Origin: an uncultured Ruminococcus sp.
GTDB taxonomy: Bacteria > Bacillota > Clostridia > Oscillospirales > Ruminococcaceae
Direction: 5' to 3'
DNA length: 5,217 bases
NCBI GenBank assembly: GCA_945876405.1
Contig: CAMCOJ010000182.1
Coordinates: forward strand, 1-5,217
In this document: positions 1-5,217 of the stretch, one piece after another
How positions within the stretch are numbered: the first letter of the stretch is position 1
Layout of the letters: each line of letters begins with the position of its first letter
Translations under genes and position numbers: made by a program
Notes under the pieces: generated by a model
The model's database searches: none
The model's input: only the letters and a program-made list of their open reading frames with translations
What the model was told of the DNA's origin: nothing

Positions 1-10
1 TAAGAGACAG
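1..10 (+). other. Residual Nextera/Tn5 mosaic end (library artefact)
   Basis: The first ten bases, TAAGAGACAG, are identical to the last ten bases of the 19-bp Tn5 mosaic end that Nextera tagmentation places before the genomic insert. Ten bases alone could match by chance, but the other end of the window carries unmistakable Nextera adapter. An incompletely trimmed adapter is therefore the best explanation. Genomic sequence probably begins at position 11. Confidence 0.8.
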
Positions 11-120
11 ATATTAAACTATTTCTATAAAAAAATCAAGAGTATTTTATGAAAAAAACAATTAATATTTACTTAATTTTTTTTAGAAGTCAGGATTGTT
101 TAAGTATGAGTAAAAAATAT

Positions 121-149
121 TTGTATGAAGCTGAAAAATGATGTATAAT
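121..149 (+). promoter_or_regulatory. Sigma-A-type promoter of topB
   Basis: A perfect -10 hexamer TATAAT (144-149) lies exactly 17 bp downstream of TTGTAT (121-126), which keeps the conserved TTG of the -35 consensus. Transcription would begin near 156, leaving a leader of about 25 nt that contains the ribosome binding site. The region is strongly AT-rich, as expected upstream of a Firmicutes promoter. No operator or riboswitch fold is evident. The start site is inferred from spacing. Confidence 0.7.
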
Positions 150-165
150 ATAAGTACTACTATCT

Positions 166-172
166 GAAAGGA
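166..172 (+). promoter_or_regulatory. Ribosome binding site of topB
   Basis: GAAAGGA lies 8 nt before the ATG at 181. It supports that start over the out-of-frame ATG at 176, which is too close to the site. The DUF1846 gene has the same GAAAGG core. Confidence 0.75.
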
Positions 173-180
173 AAAATGAG

Positions 181-2313
181 ATGACGGTAATTATTGCGGA
201 AAAACCAAGTCTGGCAAGAAATATTTCATCTGCTGTCGGAGGTATGTCAAGACGTGACGGTTTCTTTGAGGGAAACGGATATATCGTAACATGGGCCTTC
301 GGACATCTGTTCACTCTTGCCGACATAGAAGAATACAATCCAAGACCGGAAGGGGAAAAACACTGGACACTTAAGAATCTTCCGTGTTTTCCTTCAGAGT
401 ACAGATTTGAGCTGAAAAAGGATAAAAACGGTAAACAGGACGACGGAGTGAAAAAACAGTTTGAGATTATTCGTGCCCTTTGCTGCAGAGATGATACTGA
501 CATTATTGTAAATGCAGGGGACTCTGACAGAGAAGGGGAGATAATAGTAAGGCTCTGCATAGAAAAATCCCTTGCAGGAAACAATGCTCAAAAGCAGATA
601 AAACGTCTCTGGCTGCCTGACCAGACTCCGGAAACAATAACCAGAGCCCTTAGCGAGATGAAGGACGACAGTGAATATGACTGCCTTGCCAGCGAGGGTT
701 TTGCACGAATGTATATTGACTGGCTCTATGGAGTGAATCTGACAAGATATGCAACCTTAAAGAGCGGTACACTGCTGAGGGTAGGCAGAGTAATCGTGCC
801 TATTGTAAAGGCCATTTATGAGCGTGATATGGCAATAAAGAACTTCGTTCCTGAAAAATACTATACAATAATCAGCAAAGCAGAAACGAACGGTACCCCT
901 GTTGTGCTTCAGAGTAAACTAAAATTTGCCCGGGACAAATATGGTGATGCCCAGGCTATGGCAGACAGATACAATGCCGCAGATGCTGTAGTAATATCAG
1001 TAAAGAGGAAGAAAGACAAACTGTATCCGGGCAAGCTCTATTCTCTTACCAAGCTTCAGAATGTTCTCGGTAAAAAATATAAGATGTCCATGCATGACTC
1101 TCTTGCAATAGTTCAGAAACTCTATGAGGAAGGATATGTTACCTATCCGAGAACCAACTCTGAATATCTTGCAACAGCTGAAAAGGACAAAATTAAGAAG
1201 ATACTTTCAAGTGTGGCAAAGCTGGGATATCCTGTGGAGTTCAAGGATAACAAGACCATATTTGATGACAGCAAGATTGAATCACACTCTGCGCTTACAC
1301 CTACATACAAAATTCCGGATAAAAGCAAACTTTCAGCTGATGAGATGAAGGTGTATGCTACTATAATGAGAAGATTTGCTGCGGTATTCTGTTCGAAACC
1401 GTGTATAGCTGACAAGACGGAGATAAAGATTGACGTAGGTGGTATGGAGGAGTTTACGCTTAAGGGGACGGTTATAGTGGAACCGGGCTGGACAAAGTAC
1501 GACGACTGCAGCCTGAAGGACAAGGTGCTTCCGAACCTGAAAAAAGGCGATATAGTTAATACTGATTTTAAACCGGCAGAGAAGGAAACCTCACCGCCGA
1601 AGCACTATACGATTGAAACACTTAACAACTATCTGAAAAATCCTTTCAGGGAGGAGAAGACTGCGAAGAAGGAAAACGCAGAACAGCAGGAAGAAACGGT
1701 GGGAACCGATGACAGTGAAGAATACAAGGCAATTTTTGAAGGTCTTGAGCTGGGGACCGAGGCAACAAGAACCGGTATTATAGACAATGCCAGAAAAAGC
1801 GGATATATTCTGCTTAAGAAAGATGTGTACACAATTCTTCCTGACGGGATATTTCTTGTTGAAGCACTTTCAAGAATGCATATCGGTATGGACAAATACA
1901 AGACTGCAGAACTTGGTCGTTCACTCAAAAAGGTTTACCGTGGTGAGATAAGGGTGGAAGACAGCACTATGCTTGCCCGCCGTGAGATAGAAGAAGTATT
2001 TTCCGGTTCACAGATGATATCGGAAGATGCCGATGACGGTTTCATAGGCGATATTGCAGGAAAATGCCCTCTCTGCGGTCAGGAAGTAAAGCGTACAAAA
2101 TTTGGTTACGGCTGCAGCGGTTACCGTGAAGGCTGTAAATTTGCAGTAAGCGGCATAATATGTCAGCGCGTAATCTCTCTCTCCAATGTCCGTCTGCTCC
2201 TCTCCGAAGGCCGTACTGCCAAAATAAATAATTTTATATCCAAAAACGGCAAACCGTTCTCAGCGTATTTAAAACTTGAAAACGGAAGAGCAGTCTTTGA
2301 TTTTTCTGACTGA
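181..2313 (+). CDS. topB: DNA topoisomerase III (type IA), complete
   Basis: This 710-residue type IA topoisomerase cuts one DNA strand through a 5'-phosphotyrosine link and passes another strand through the break. In the cytoplasm it relaxes negative supercoils and decatenates replication and recombination intermediates. The N-terminal TOPRIM domain shows AEKPS (6-10, catalytic Glu7) and the metal-binding GDSDREGE (113-120). RVGRVIVP (200-207) begins the central domain. The catalytic tyrosine is Tyr322 in TYPRTNS (321-327), followed by SHSALTPT (368-375) and GTEATRTGIID (525-535). A charged, probably flexible linker occupies about 490-515. The C-terminus has a four-cysteine zinc ribbon (Cys629, Cys632, Cys645, Cys652) and then the short repeat domain typical of Firmicutes topoisomerases. 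Length and motif order fit a full-length, active enzyme. The start is supported by GAAAGGA 8 nt upstream, and Glu7 sits at its usual distance from the N-terminus. Related topB genes are common on integrative elements, but no conjugation or replication genes lie nearby. The short, bare contig cannot settle chromosomal versus mobile origin. Confidence 0.95.
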   Translation: MTVIIAEKPSLARNISSAVGGMSRRDGFFEGNGYIVTWAFGHLFTLADIEEYNPRPEGEKHWTLKNLPCFPSEYRFELKKDKNGKQDDGVKKQFEIIRALCCRDDTDIIVNAGDSDREGEIIVRLCIEKSLAGNNAQKQIKRLWLPDQTPETITRALSEMKDDSEYDCLASEGFARMYIDWLYGVNLTRYATLKSGTLLRVGRVIVPIVKAIYERDMAIKNFVPEKYYTIISKAETNGTPVVLQSKLKFARDKYGDAQAMADRYNAADAVVISVKRKKDKLYPGKLYSLTKLQNVLGKKYKMSMHDSLAIVQKLYEEGYVTYPRTNSEYLATAEKDKIKKILSSVAKLGYPVEFKDNKTIFDDSKIESHSALTPTYKIPDKSKLSADEMKVYATIMRRFAAVFCSKPCIADKTEIKIDVGGMEEFTLKGTVIVEPGWTKYDDCSLKDKVLPNLKKGDIVNTDFKPAEKETSPPKHYTIETLNNYLKNPFREEKTAKKENAEQQEETVGTDDSEEYKAIFEGLELGTEATRTGIIDNARKSGYILLKKDVYTILPDGIFLVEALSRMHIGMDKYKTAELGRSLKKVYRGEIRVEDSTMLARREIEEVFSGSQMISEDADDGFIGDIAGKCPLCGQEVKRTKFGYGCSGYREGCKFAVSGIICQRVISLSNVRLLLSEGRTAKINNFISKNGKPFSAYLKLENGRAVFDFSD

Positions 2314-2325
2314 TCATAAAAAATT

Positions 2326-2360
2326 AAACCCAGTATCTTAGTTTTTGATACTGGGTTTTT
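2326..2360. terminator. Bidirectional rho-independent terminator between topB and the DUF1846 gene
   Basis: A 12-bp perfect stem pairs 2326-2337 with 2347-2358 around a 9-nt loop (TTAGTTTTT). On the plus strand it runs into TTTTTG, ending topB 12 nt after its stop codon. On the minus strand it is followed by AATTTTTTATG, so it can also end the convergent gene, whose stop codon is only about 5 nt from the hairpin. It fills most of the 50-bp intergenic gap. Confidence 0.9.
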
Positions 2361-2363
2361 GTA

Positions 2364-3836
2364 TTATATTTCGTTGCTGAATTTTGGTTCACATGTGAGA
2401 TTTACGCCTAAACGTTTAAATGTCATCTCGTCCTGTGAAGAGAGAATGACCGTCGAATGAACTTCACAGCCTCTTAATTTCTCAATCTGATCTGCAGCCT
2501 TCTTTGCATTTTCATCTGTAGCTGCACATATGGAAAGTGCAATAAGAGTCTCATCAGTATGAAGACATGGATTATTGTTTCCGAAATGCTGAACTTTAAG
2601 ATTCTGTATCGGTTCAATAACTTCAGGTGACATAAGAAGTATATCATCAGGAATATTTCCGAAGTACTTGAGGGCGTTGAGCAGAAGTGCAGATGAAGCA
2701 CCGAGAAGGTTTGTTGTTTTACCGGTTATGATTGTTCCGTCAGGTAACTCCAGTGCAGCGGCCGCATCACCGGTTTCCTCTTCCTTTGCCAGTGCAGCAG
2801 CGGCAGCCTTTCTGTCTGATACAGATACCCCGGCCTGTTTCATCAGAAGTTCAAGCTTGAGAATCTCATCATCAGGTACAGTTCCTTTCCTGCGGCCGCA
2901 GAGTGCAACATAGTATCTTCTGATTATCTCTTCCTTTGCAGCTTCGCTGACTGCCTCATCATCAAAGATACAGTTTCCGGCCATGTTTACGCCCATATCT
3001 GTAGGAGACTTGTATGGAGATTCACCGAGAATAGTTTCAAACATAGCATTGAGTACCGGAAAGACCTCAATGTCTCTGTTATAGTTTACAGTTGTTTTGC
3101 CGTATGCTTCAAGGTGGAAAGGATCAATCATGTTTACATCGTTAAGGTCTGATGTTGCAGCTTCATAAGCGATGTTTACAGGGTGTCTGAGAGGAATATT
3201 CCAGATAGGGAAAGTCTCAAACTTGGCATATCCTGATCTTCTGCCGCGTATATTTTCATGGTAGAGCTGTGAAAGGCAGGTTGCCATCTTTCCGCTTCCC
3301 GGACCCGGAGCAGTGATGACTACAAGACGGCGTGAAGTTTCGATATAGTCATTTTTCCCGAAACCTTCATCACTCATAATGTAAGGAATGTTTGAAGGAT
3401 ATCCCTTGATATGATAGTGATGGTAAACCTTTATGCCAAGAGCTTCAAGTCTCTTCTGAAAAGCATCAGCTGAGCTCTGTCCTTCATACTGTGTAAGAAC
3501 CACACTGCTTACATAAAGACCGATCTTTGTGAATGTATGGAAAAGTCTGATTACGTCCTTGTCATATGTTATACCGAGGTCGCCTCTGATTTTATTTTTC
3601 TCTATATCTCCGGCGTTGATTACAATAACAATCTCAGCTTCGTCCTTAAGCTGGAGGAGCATCTGAAGTTTACTGTCAGGTTTGAAACCAGGAAGAACAC
3701 GTGATGCATGATAGTCATCAAAGAGTTTACCGCCGAATTCAAGGTAAAGTTTGTCTCCGAATTTTGAAATACGCTCTCTGATGTGCTCTGACTGCATTTT
3801 TAAATATTTATCGTTATCAAAACCGATTTTTTTCAT
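2364..3836 (-). CDS. DUF1846 / UPF0371 family protein, function unknown
   Basis: This 490-residue protein matches by recollection the DUF1846 (UPF0371) family, soluble bacterial proteins common in Firmicutes and Actinobacteria. A structure exists for a Corynebacterium member, but I know of no established reaction. It opens with KKIGFDNDKYLKMQSEHIRE (2-21), typical of the family. A glycine-rich loop, ITAPGPGSGKM (174-184), resembles a nucleotide-binding P-loop but lacks the canonical first Gly and final Ser/Thr, so ATP or GTP use is only a guess. The C-terminal half contains LPDGTIITGKTTNLLGASSA (364-383) and, near the end, EVHSTVILSSQDE (458-470). Residues 344-362 are alanine-rich. No signal peptide or membrane helix is seen, so it should be cytoplasmic. 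Length is full for the family and the frame is intact. GAAAGG 10 nt upstream of the ATG supports the start. It converges with topB and lies downstream of gap on the same strand, but an intervening terminator and promoter suggest independent transcription. Confidence 0.88.
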   Translation of the reverse strand: MKKIGFDNDKYLKMQSEHIRERISKFGDKLYLEFGGKLFDDYHASRVLPGFKPDSKLQMLLQLKDEAEIVIVINAGDIEKNKIRGDLGITYDKDVIRLFHTFTKIGLYVSSVVLTQYEGQSSADAFQKRLEALGIKVYHHYHIKGYPSNIPYIMSDEGFGKNDYIETSRRLVVITAPGPGSGKMATCLSQLYHENIRGRRSGYAKFETFPIWNIPLRHPVNIAYEAATSDLNDVNMIDPFHLEAYGKTTVNYNRDIEVFPVLNAMFETILGESPYKSPTDMGVNMAGNCIFDDEAVSEAAKEEIIRRYYVALCGRRKGTVPDDEILKLELLMKQAGVSVSDRKAAAAALAKEEETGDAAAALELPDGTIITGKTTNLLGASSALLLNALKYFGNIPDDILLMSPEVIEPIQNLKVQHFGNNNPCLHTDETLIALSICAATDENAKKAADQIEKLRGCEVHSTVILSSQDEMTFKRLGVNLTCEPKFSNEI

Positions 3837-3846
3837 TAATGACCAA

Positions 3847-3852
3847 CCTTTC
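3847..3852 (-). promoter_or_regulatory. Ribosome binding site of the DUF1846 gene
   Basis: On the minus strand GAAAGG lies 10 nt before the ATG (3834-3836). It sits between the start codon and the inverted-repeat element that begins at 3871, so the element leaves the translation signals intact. Confidence 0.75.
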
Positions 3853-3870
3853 GCTTCAAAAAAATATCAA

Positions 3871-4049
3871 TTAAGGAATCACTGATTAAGTCTGGCGTGC
3901 ATGATGCGCAGTCAGATTTTTCGTCAGACTGTATAAAAACGACGCAGGCATACTGTCGTATGTCAAGGAGTTTTTGTGCCGGATGGCGGAAAATATGCAA
4001 GCAGAATGTGCGTCAAGTCGAAGACGTGATTTAATCAGTGTTTCCTTAA
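3871..4049. mobile_element. MITE-like non-coding element with terminal inverted repeats and TTAA flanks
   Basis: The left end reads GGAATCACTGATTAA (3875-3889). The right end, read on the minus strand, is GGAAACACTGATTAA (4045-4031), so 14 of 15 positions match. Both ends are bordered outward by TTAA (3871-3874 and 4046-4049), which looks like a 4-bp target duplication, so 18 of 19 bases match overall. The core is 171 bp and encodes no transposase or plausible protein. Inside are short hairpin-forming stretches, including CATAC-TGTC-GTATG near 3950 and GACGCA/TGCGTC pairing over about 60 bp. Terminal GG...CC and a YTAR-type TTAA target recall the IS5 group of insertion sequences. That parentage is an inference; a structured RNA or other intergenic repeat is the alternative. 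It sits 34 bp upstream of the DUF1846 start codon. Confidence 0.65.
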
Positions 4050-4050
4050 A

Positions 4051-4079
4051 ATTATAAAACATTTCAGTGCCAAATACAA
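4051..4079 (-). promoter_or_regulatory. Sigma-A-type promoter, probably for the DUF1846 gene
   Basis: Read on the minus strand, TTGTAT (4079-4074) is followed after exactly 17 bp by a perfect TATAAT (4056-4051). Hexamers and spacing are identical to those of the topB promoter. The start would fall near 4044, inside the right terminal repeat of the MITE-like element, giving a leader of about 200 nt that contains nearly the whole element. I saw no equally good minus-strand promoter between this one and the gene. Confidence 0.65.
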
Positions 4080-4163
4080 GTAATAAAAAGACTGATTTAT
4101 TTGTAGGATTTAATGAAAAAGGAAAACACTGTATGGAGGTAAGGGGTTATGTATTTGTGAACG
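4080..4163. other. Intergenic stretch with no recognised feature
   Basis: This is the remainder of the 387-bp gap between the DUF1846 gene and gap, lying between the promoter at 4051-4079 and the gap terminator. It is AT-rich. A plus-strand frame opening with GTG at 4067 runs through it, but it has no ribosome binding site, crosses the gap terminator and overlaps the 3' end of gap, so I do not call it a gene. A GGAGG at 4135-4139 precedes only a three-codon frame. Confidence 0.6.
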
Positions 4164-4201
4164 CACAAATAAACAGGGGACCAGCAGCGCTGATCCCCTG
4201 T
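4164..4201 (-). terminator. Rho-independent terminator of gap
   Basis: An 8-bp GC-rich stem pairs ACAGGGGA (4173-4180) with TCCCCTGT (4194-4201). It continues, after one mismatch, with CAGC/GCTG around a 3-nt loop. In the direction of gap transcription the hairpin starts about 22 nt after the TAA stop and is followed by TTATTTGTGC, a moderate U-tract. The tail is U-poor on the other strand, so it acts mainly for gap. Confidence 0.8.
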
Positions 4202-4223
4202 GAGATTCAAATAATGTACTGGA

Positions 4224-5171
4224 TTAGCCTAATTCAGCAAAGTACTTGATTGTTCTAACCATCTGGCTTGTGTATGAGTTTTCGTTGTCATACCATGAAA
4301 CAACCTGAACTTCATAGAGATCGTCAGAAATCTTAGAAACCATTGTCTGTGTAGCATCGAAGAGTGAGCCGTACTTCATACCGATAACGTCTGAAGAAAC
4401 GATCTGGTCTTCGTTGTAACCGAATGATTCTGAAGCAGCAGCCTTCATAGCAGCGTTGATTCCGTCAACAGTTACGTCTGAACCCTTAACAACAGCTGTG
4501 AGGATTGTTGTTGAACCTGTTGGAACAGGAACTCTCTGTGCAGAACCGATGAGCTTGCCGTTGAGTTCAGGAATTACGAGACCGATTGCCTTAGCAGCAC
4601 CTGTTGAGTTAGGTACGATGTTAGCAGCACCAGCTCTTGCTCTTCTGAGGTCGCCCTTTCTGTGCGGACCGTCGAGAATCATCTGGTCGCCTGTGTAAGC
4701 GTGAATTGTGCTCATGATACCGCTCTGGATTGGAGCATACTTGTTAAGAGCGTTAGCCATAGGAGCGAGGCAGTTTGTTGTGCATGAAGCAGCTGAAATA
4801 ATCTTGTCATCACTTGTAAGAGTCTTTTCGTTTACGCTGTAAACGATTGTCTTAAGATCGTTGCCTGCAGGAGCTGAGATAACAACCTTCTTAGCACCAG
4901 CATCGATGTGAGCCTGTGACTTTTCCTTTGAGCAGTAGAAACCTGTACATTCGAGAACAACGTCTACACCGATTTCGCCCCAAGGGAGTTCAGCAGCATT
5001 AGCCTTAGCGTAGATTGTGAGTGTCTTACCGTCAACAGTGAGTGTACCAGCTTCGTCATCAGCTGTAACTGTGTGCTTGCCTTCACCGATCTTACCGCAG
5101 TAACCGCCCTGAGCAGTATCGTACTTGAGAAGGTGAGCGAGCATTGAAGGCTTTGTAAGGTCGTTGATAGC
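4224..5171 (-). CDS. gap: Glyceraldehyde-3-phosphate dehydrogenase, N-terminus missing at contig end
   Basis: This phosphorylating GAPDH of glycolysis converts glyceraldehyde-3-phosphate, NAD+ and phosphate to 1,3-bisphosphoglycerate in the cytoplasm, normally as a tetramer. The 315 preserved residues begin at AINDLTKP, the end of the second Rossmann strand. The Asp there fits NAD rather than NADP preference. About 30 residues are absent, including the GxGxxG dinucleotide loop and the true start. The nucleophile is Cys130 of the fragment in SCTTNCLAP (codon 4782-4784), with catalytic His157 in [27 protein letters not shown] and the C-terminal [19 protein letters not shown] are also present. 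With the missing part the protein would be about 345 residues, near the family's usual 330-340. The gene is intact up to the junction, so this is a contig break and not a pseudogene. The frame stays open into the adapter from 5172, which adds false residues (MYKRQ) that must not be annotated. The gene ends with its own hairpin terminator; its promoter is outside the window. Confidence 0.96.
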   Translation of the reverse strand, partial: AINDLTKPSMLAHLLKYDTAQGGYCGKIGEGKHTVTADDEAGTLTVDGKTLTIYAKANAAELPWGEIGVDVVLECTGFYCSKEKSQAHIDAGAKKVVISAPAGNDLKTIVYSVNEKTLTSDDKIISAASCTTNCLAPMANALNKYAPIQSGIMSTIHAYTGDQMILDGPHRKGDLRRARAGAANIVPNSTGAAKAIGLVIPELNGKLIGSAQRVPVPTGSTTILTAVVKGSDVTVDGINAAMKAAASESFGYNEDQIVSSDVIGMKYGSLFDATQTMVSKISDDLYEVQVVSWYDNENSYTSQMVRTIKYFAELG

Positions 5172-5217
5172 CTGTCTCTTATACACATCTCCGAGCCCAC
5201 GAGACAGGCAGAAATCT
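5172..5217 (+). other. Nextera Read 2 adapter with i7 index (library artefact)
   Basis: The complete 19-bp Tn5 mosaic end CTGTCTCTTATACACATCT (5172-5190) is followed by the Nextera Read 2 tail CCGAGCCCACGAGAC (5191-5205). Then comes AGGCAGAA (5206-5213), which matches Nextera index N703 as I remember it, and ATCT (5214-5217), the start of the P7-side sequence. This is sequencing read-through into the adapter, not bacterial DNA, and it truncates gap. Confidence 0.97.

Noticed and set aside
49..141. A 30-codon plus-strand frame upstream of topB (MKKTINIYLIFF...), possibly a leader peptide.
   Set aside because: It has no convincing ribosome binding site. It overlaps the -35 element of the topB promoter and ends before the expected transcription start, so it would not be on the topB mRNA. 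Its composition is what AT-rich DNA gives by chance.
2758..2899. Two NotI sites (GCGGCCGC at 2758-2765 and 2892-2899) that might mark a vector or cloning junction.
   Set aside because: Both lie within the continuous DUF1846 reading frame and encode ordinary Ala-Ala and Cys-Gly-Arg residues that fit the protein. No vector sequence adjoins them.
3871..4049. A CRISPR repeat or riboswitch interpretation of the repeated and paired sequences upstream of the DUF1846 gene.
   Set aside because: There are only two copies, inverted rather than direct, without regular spacers or cas genes. No known riboswitch core was recognised. TTAA flanks and terminal placement fit a MITE better.
4067..4249. A 60-codon plus-strand frame starting with GTG in the intergenic region.
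   Set aside because: It lacks a ribosome binding site, reads through the gap terminator hairpin and overlaps the gap coding end on the opposite strand. The protein resembles nothing I recognise.
4224..5171. gap as a degraded pseudogene lacking its N-terminus.
   Set aside because: The frame is intact with all visible catalytic residues, and the loss coincides exactly with the adapter junction at 5171/5172, so it is a contig-end artefact.
4964..5200. A minus-strand frame beginning [10 protein letters not shown].
   Set aside because: Its first ten residues are a translation of Nextera adapter and the rest is a shifted frame of gap.

Overview
This 5,217-base window looks like a short assembled contig from a low-to-mid GC Firmicute. 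The likeliest source is a clostridial gut or rumen anaerobe such as a Ruminococcus relative. That placement is inferred from protein style (a Firmicutes-type topoisomerase III, a DUF1846/UPF0371 protein and an NAD-type GAPDH ending in a Firmicutes-like C-terminus), from GAAAGG-type ribosome binding sites and from sigma-A-like promoters. No 16S or tRNA gene is present to confirm it. Both ends carry Illumina Nextera (Tn5) library sequence: ten bases of mosaic end at the left, and a full mosaic end, adapter and index at the right. The biological sequence is therefore about positions 11-5171.

Layout: positions 11-180 hold an AT-rich upstream region with a good promoter and ribosome binding site. 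Next is topB (181-2313, plus strand), a complete type IA DNA topoisomerase III. A bidirectional hairpin terminator (2326-2360) sits in the 50-bp gap where topB converges with a complete DUF1846/UPF0371 gene of unknown function (2364-3836, minus strand). The 387-bp intergenic region 3837-4223 holds, in order, the DUF1846 ribosome binding site, a small non-coding element of about 171 bp with near-perfect 15-bp terminal inverted repeats flanked by TTAA (MITE-like), a strong minus-strand promoter just outside that element, about 90 bp with no recognised feature, and the terminator of the next gene. The last gene is gap (glyceraldehyde-3-phosphate dehydrogenase, minus strand, 4224-5171). It has lost about 30 N-terminal residues because the contig stops there and runs into adapter.

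The three genes do not form one functional pathway. topB is transcribed alone, and DUF1846 and gap are same-strand neighbours separated by a terminator and a promoter, so each is probably its own transcription unit. I see no undescribed multi-gene system. The observations most worth checking are the MITE-like element lying in the probable 5' leader of the DUF1846 gene, and the adapter contamination, which creates false protein N-termini.
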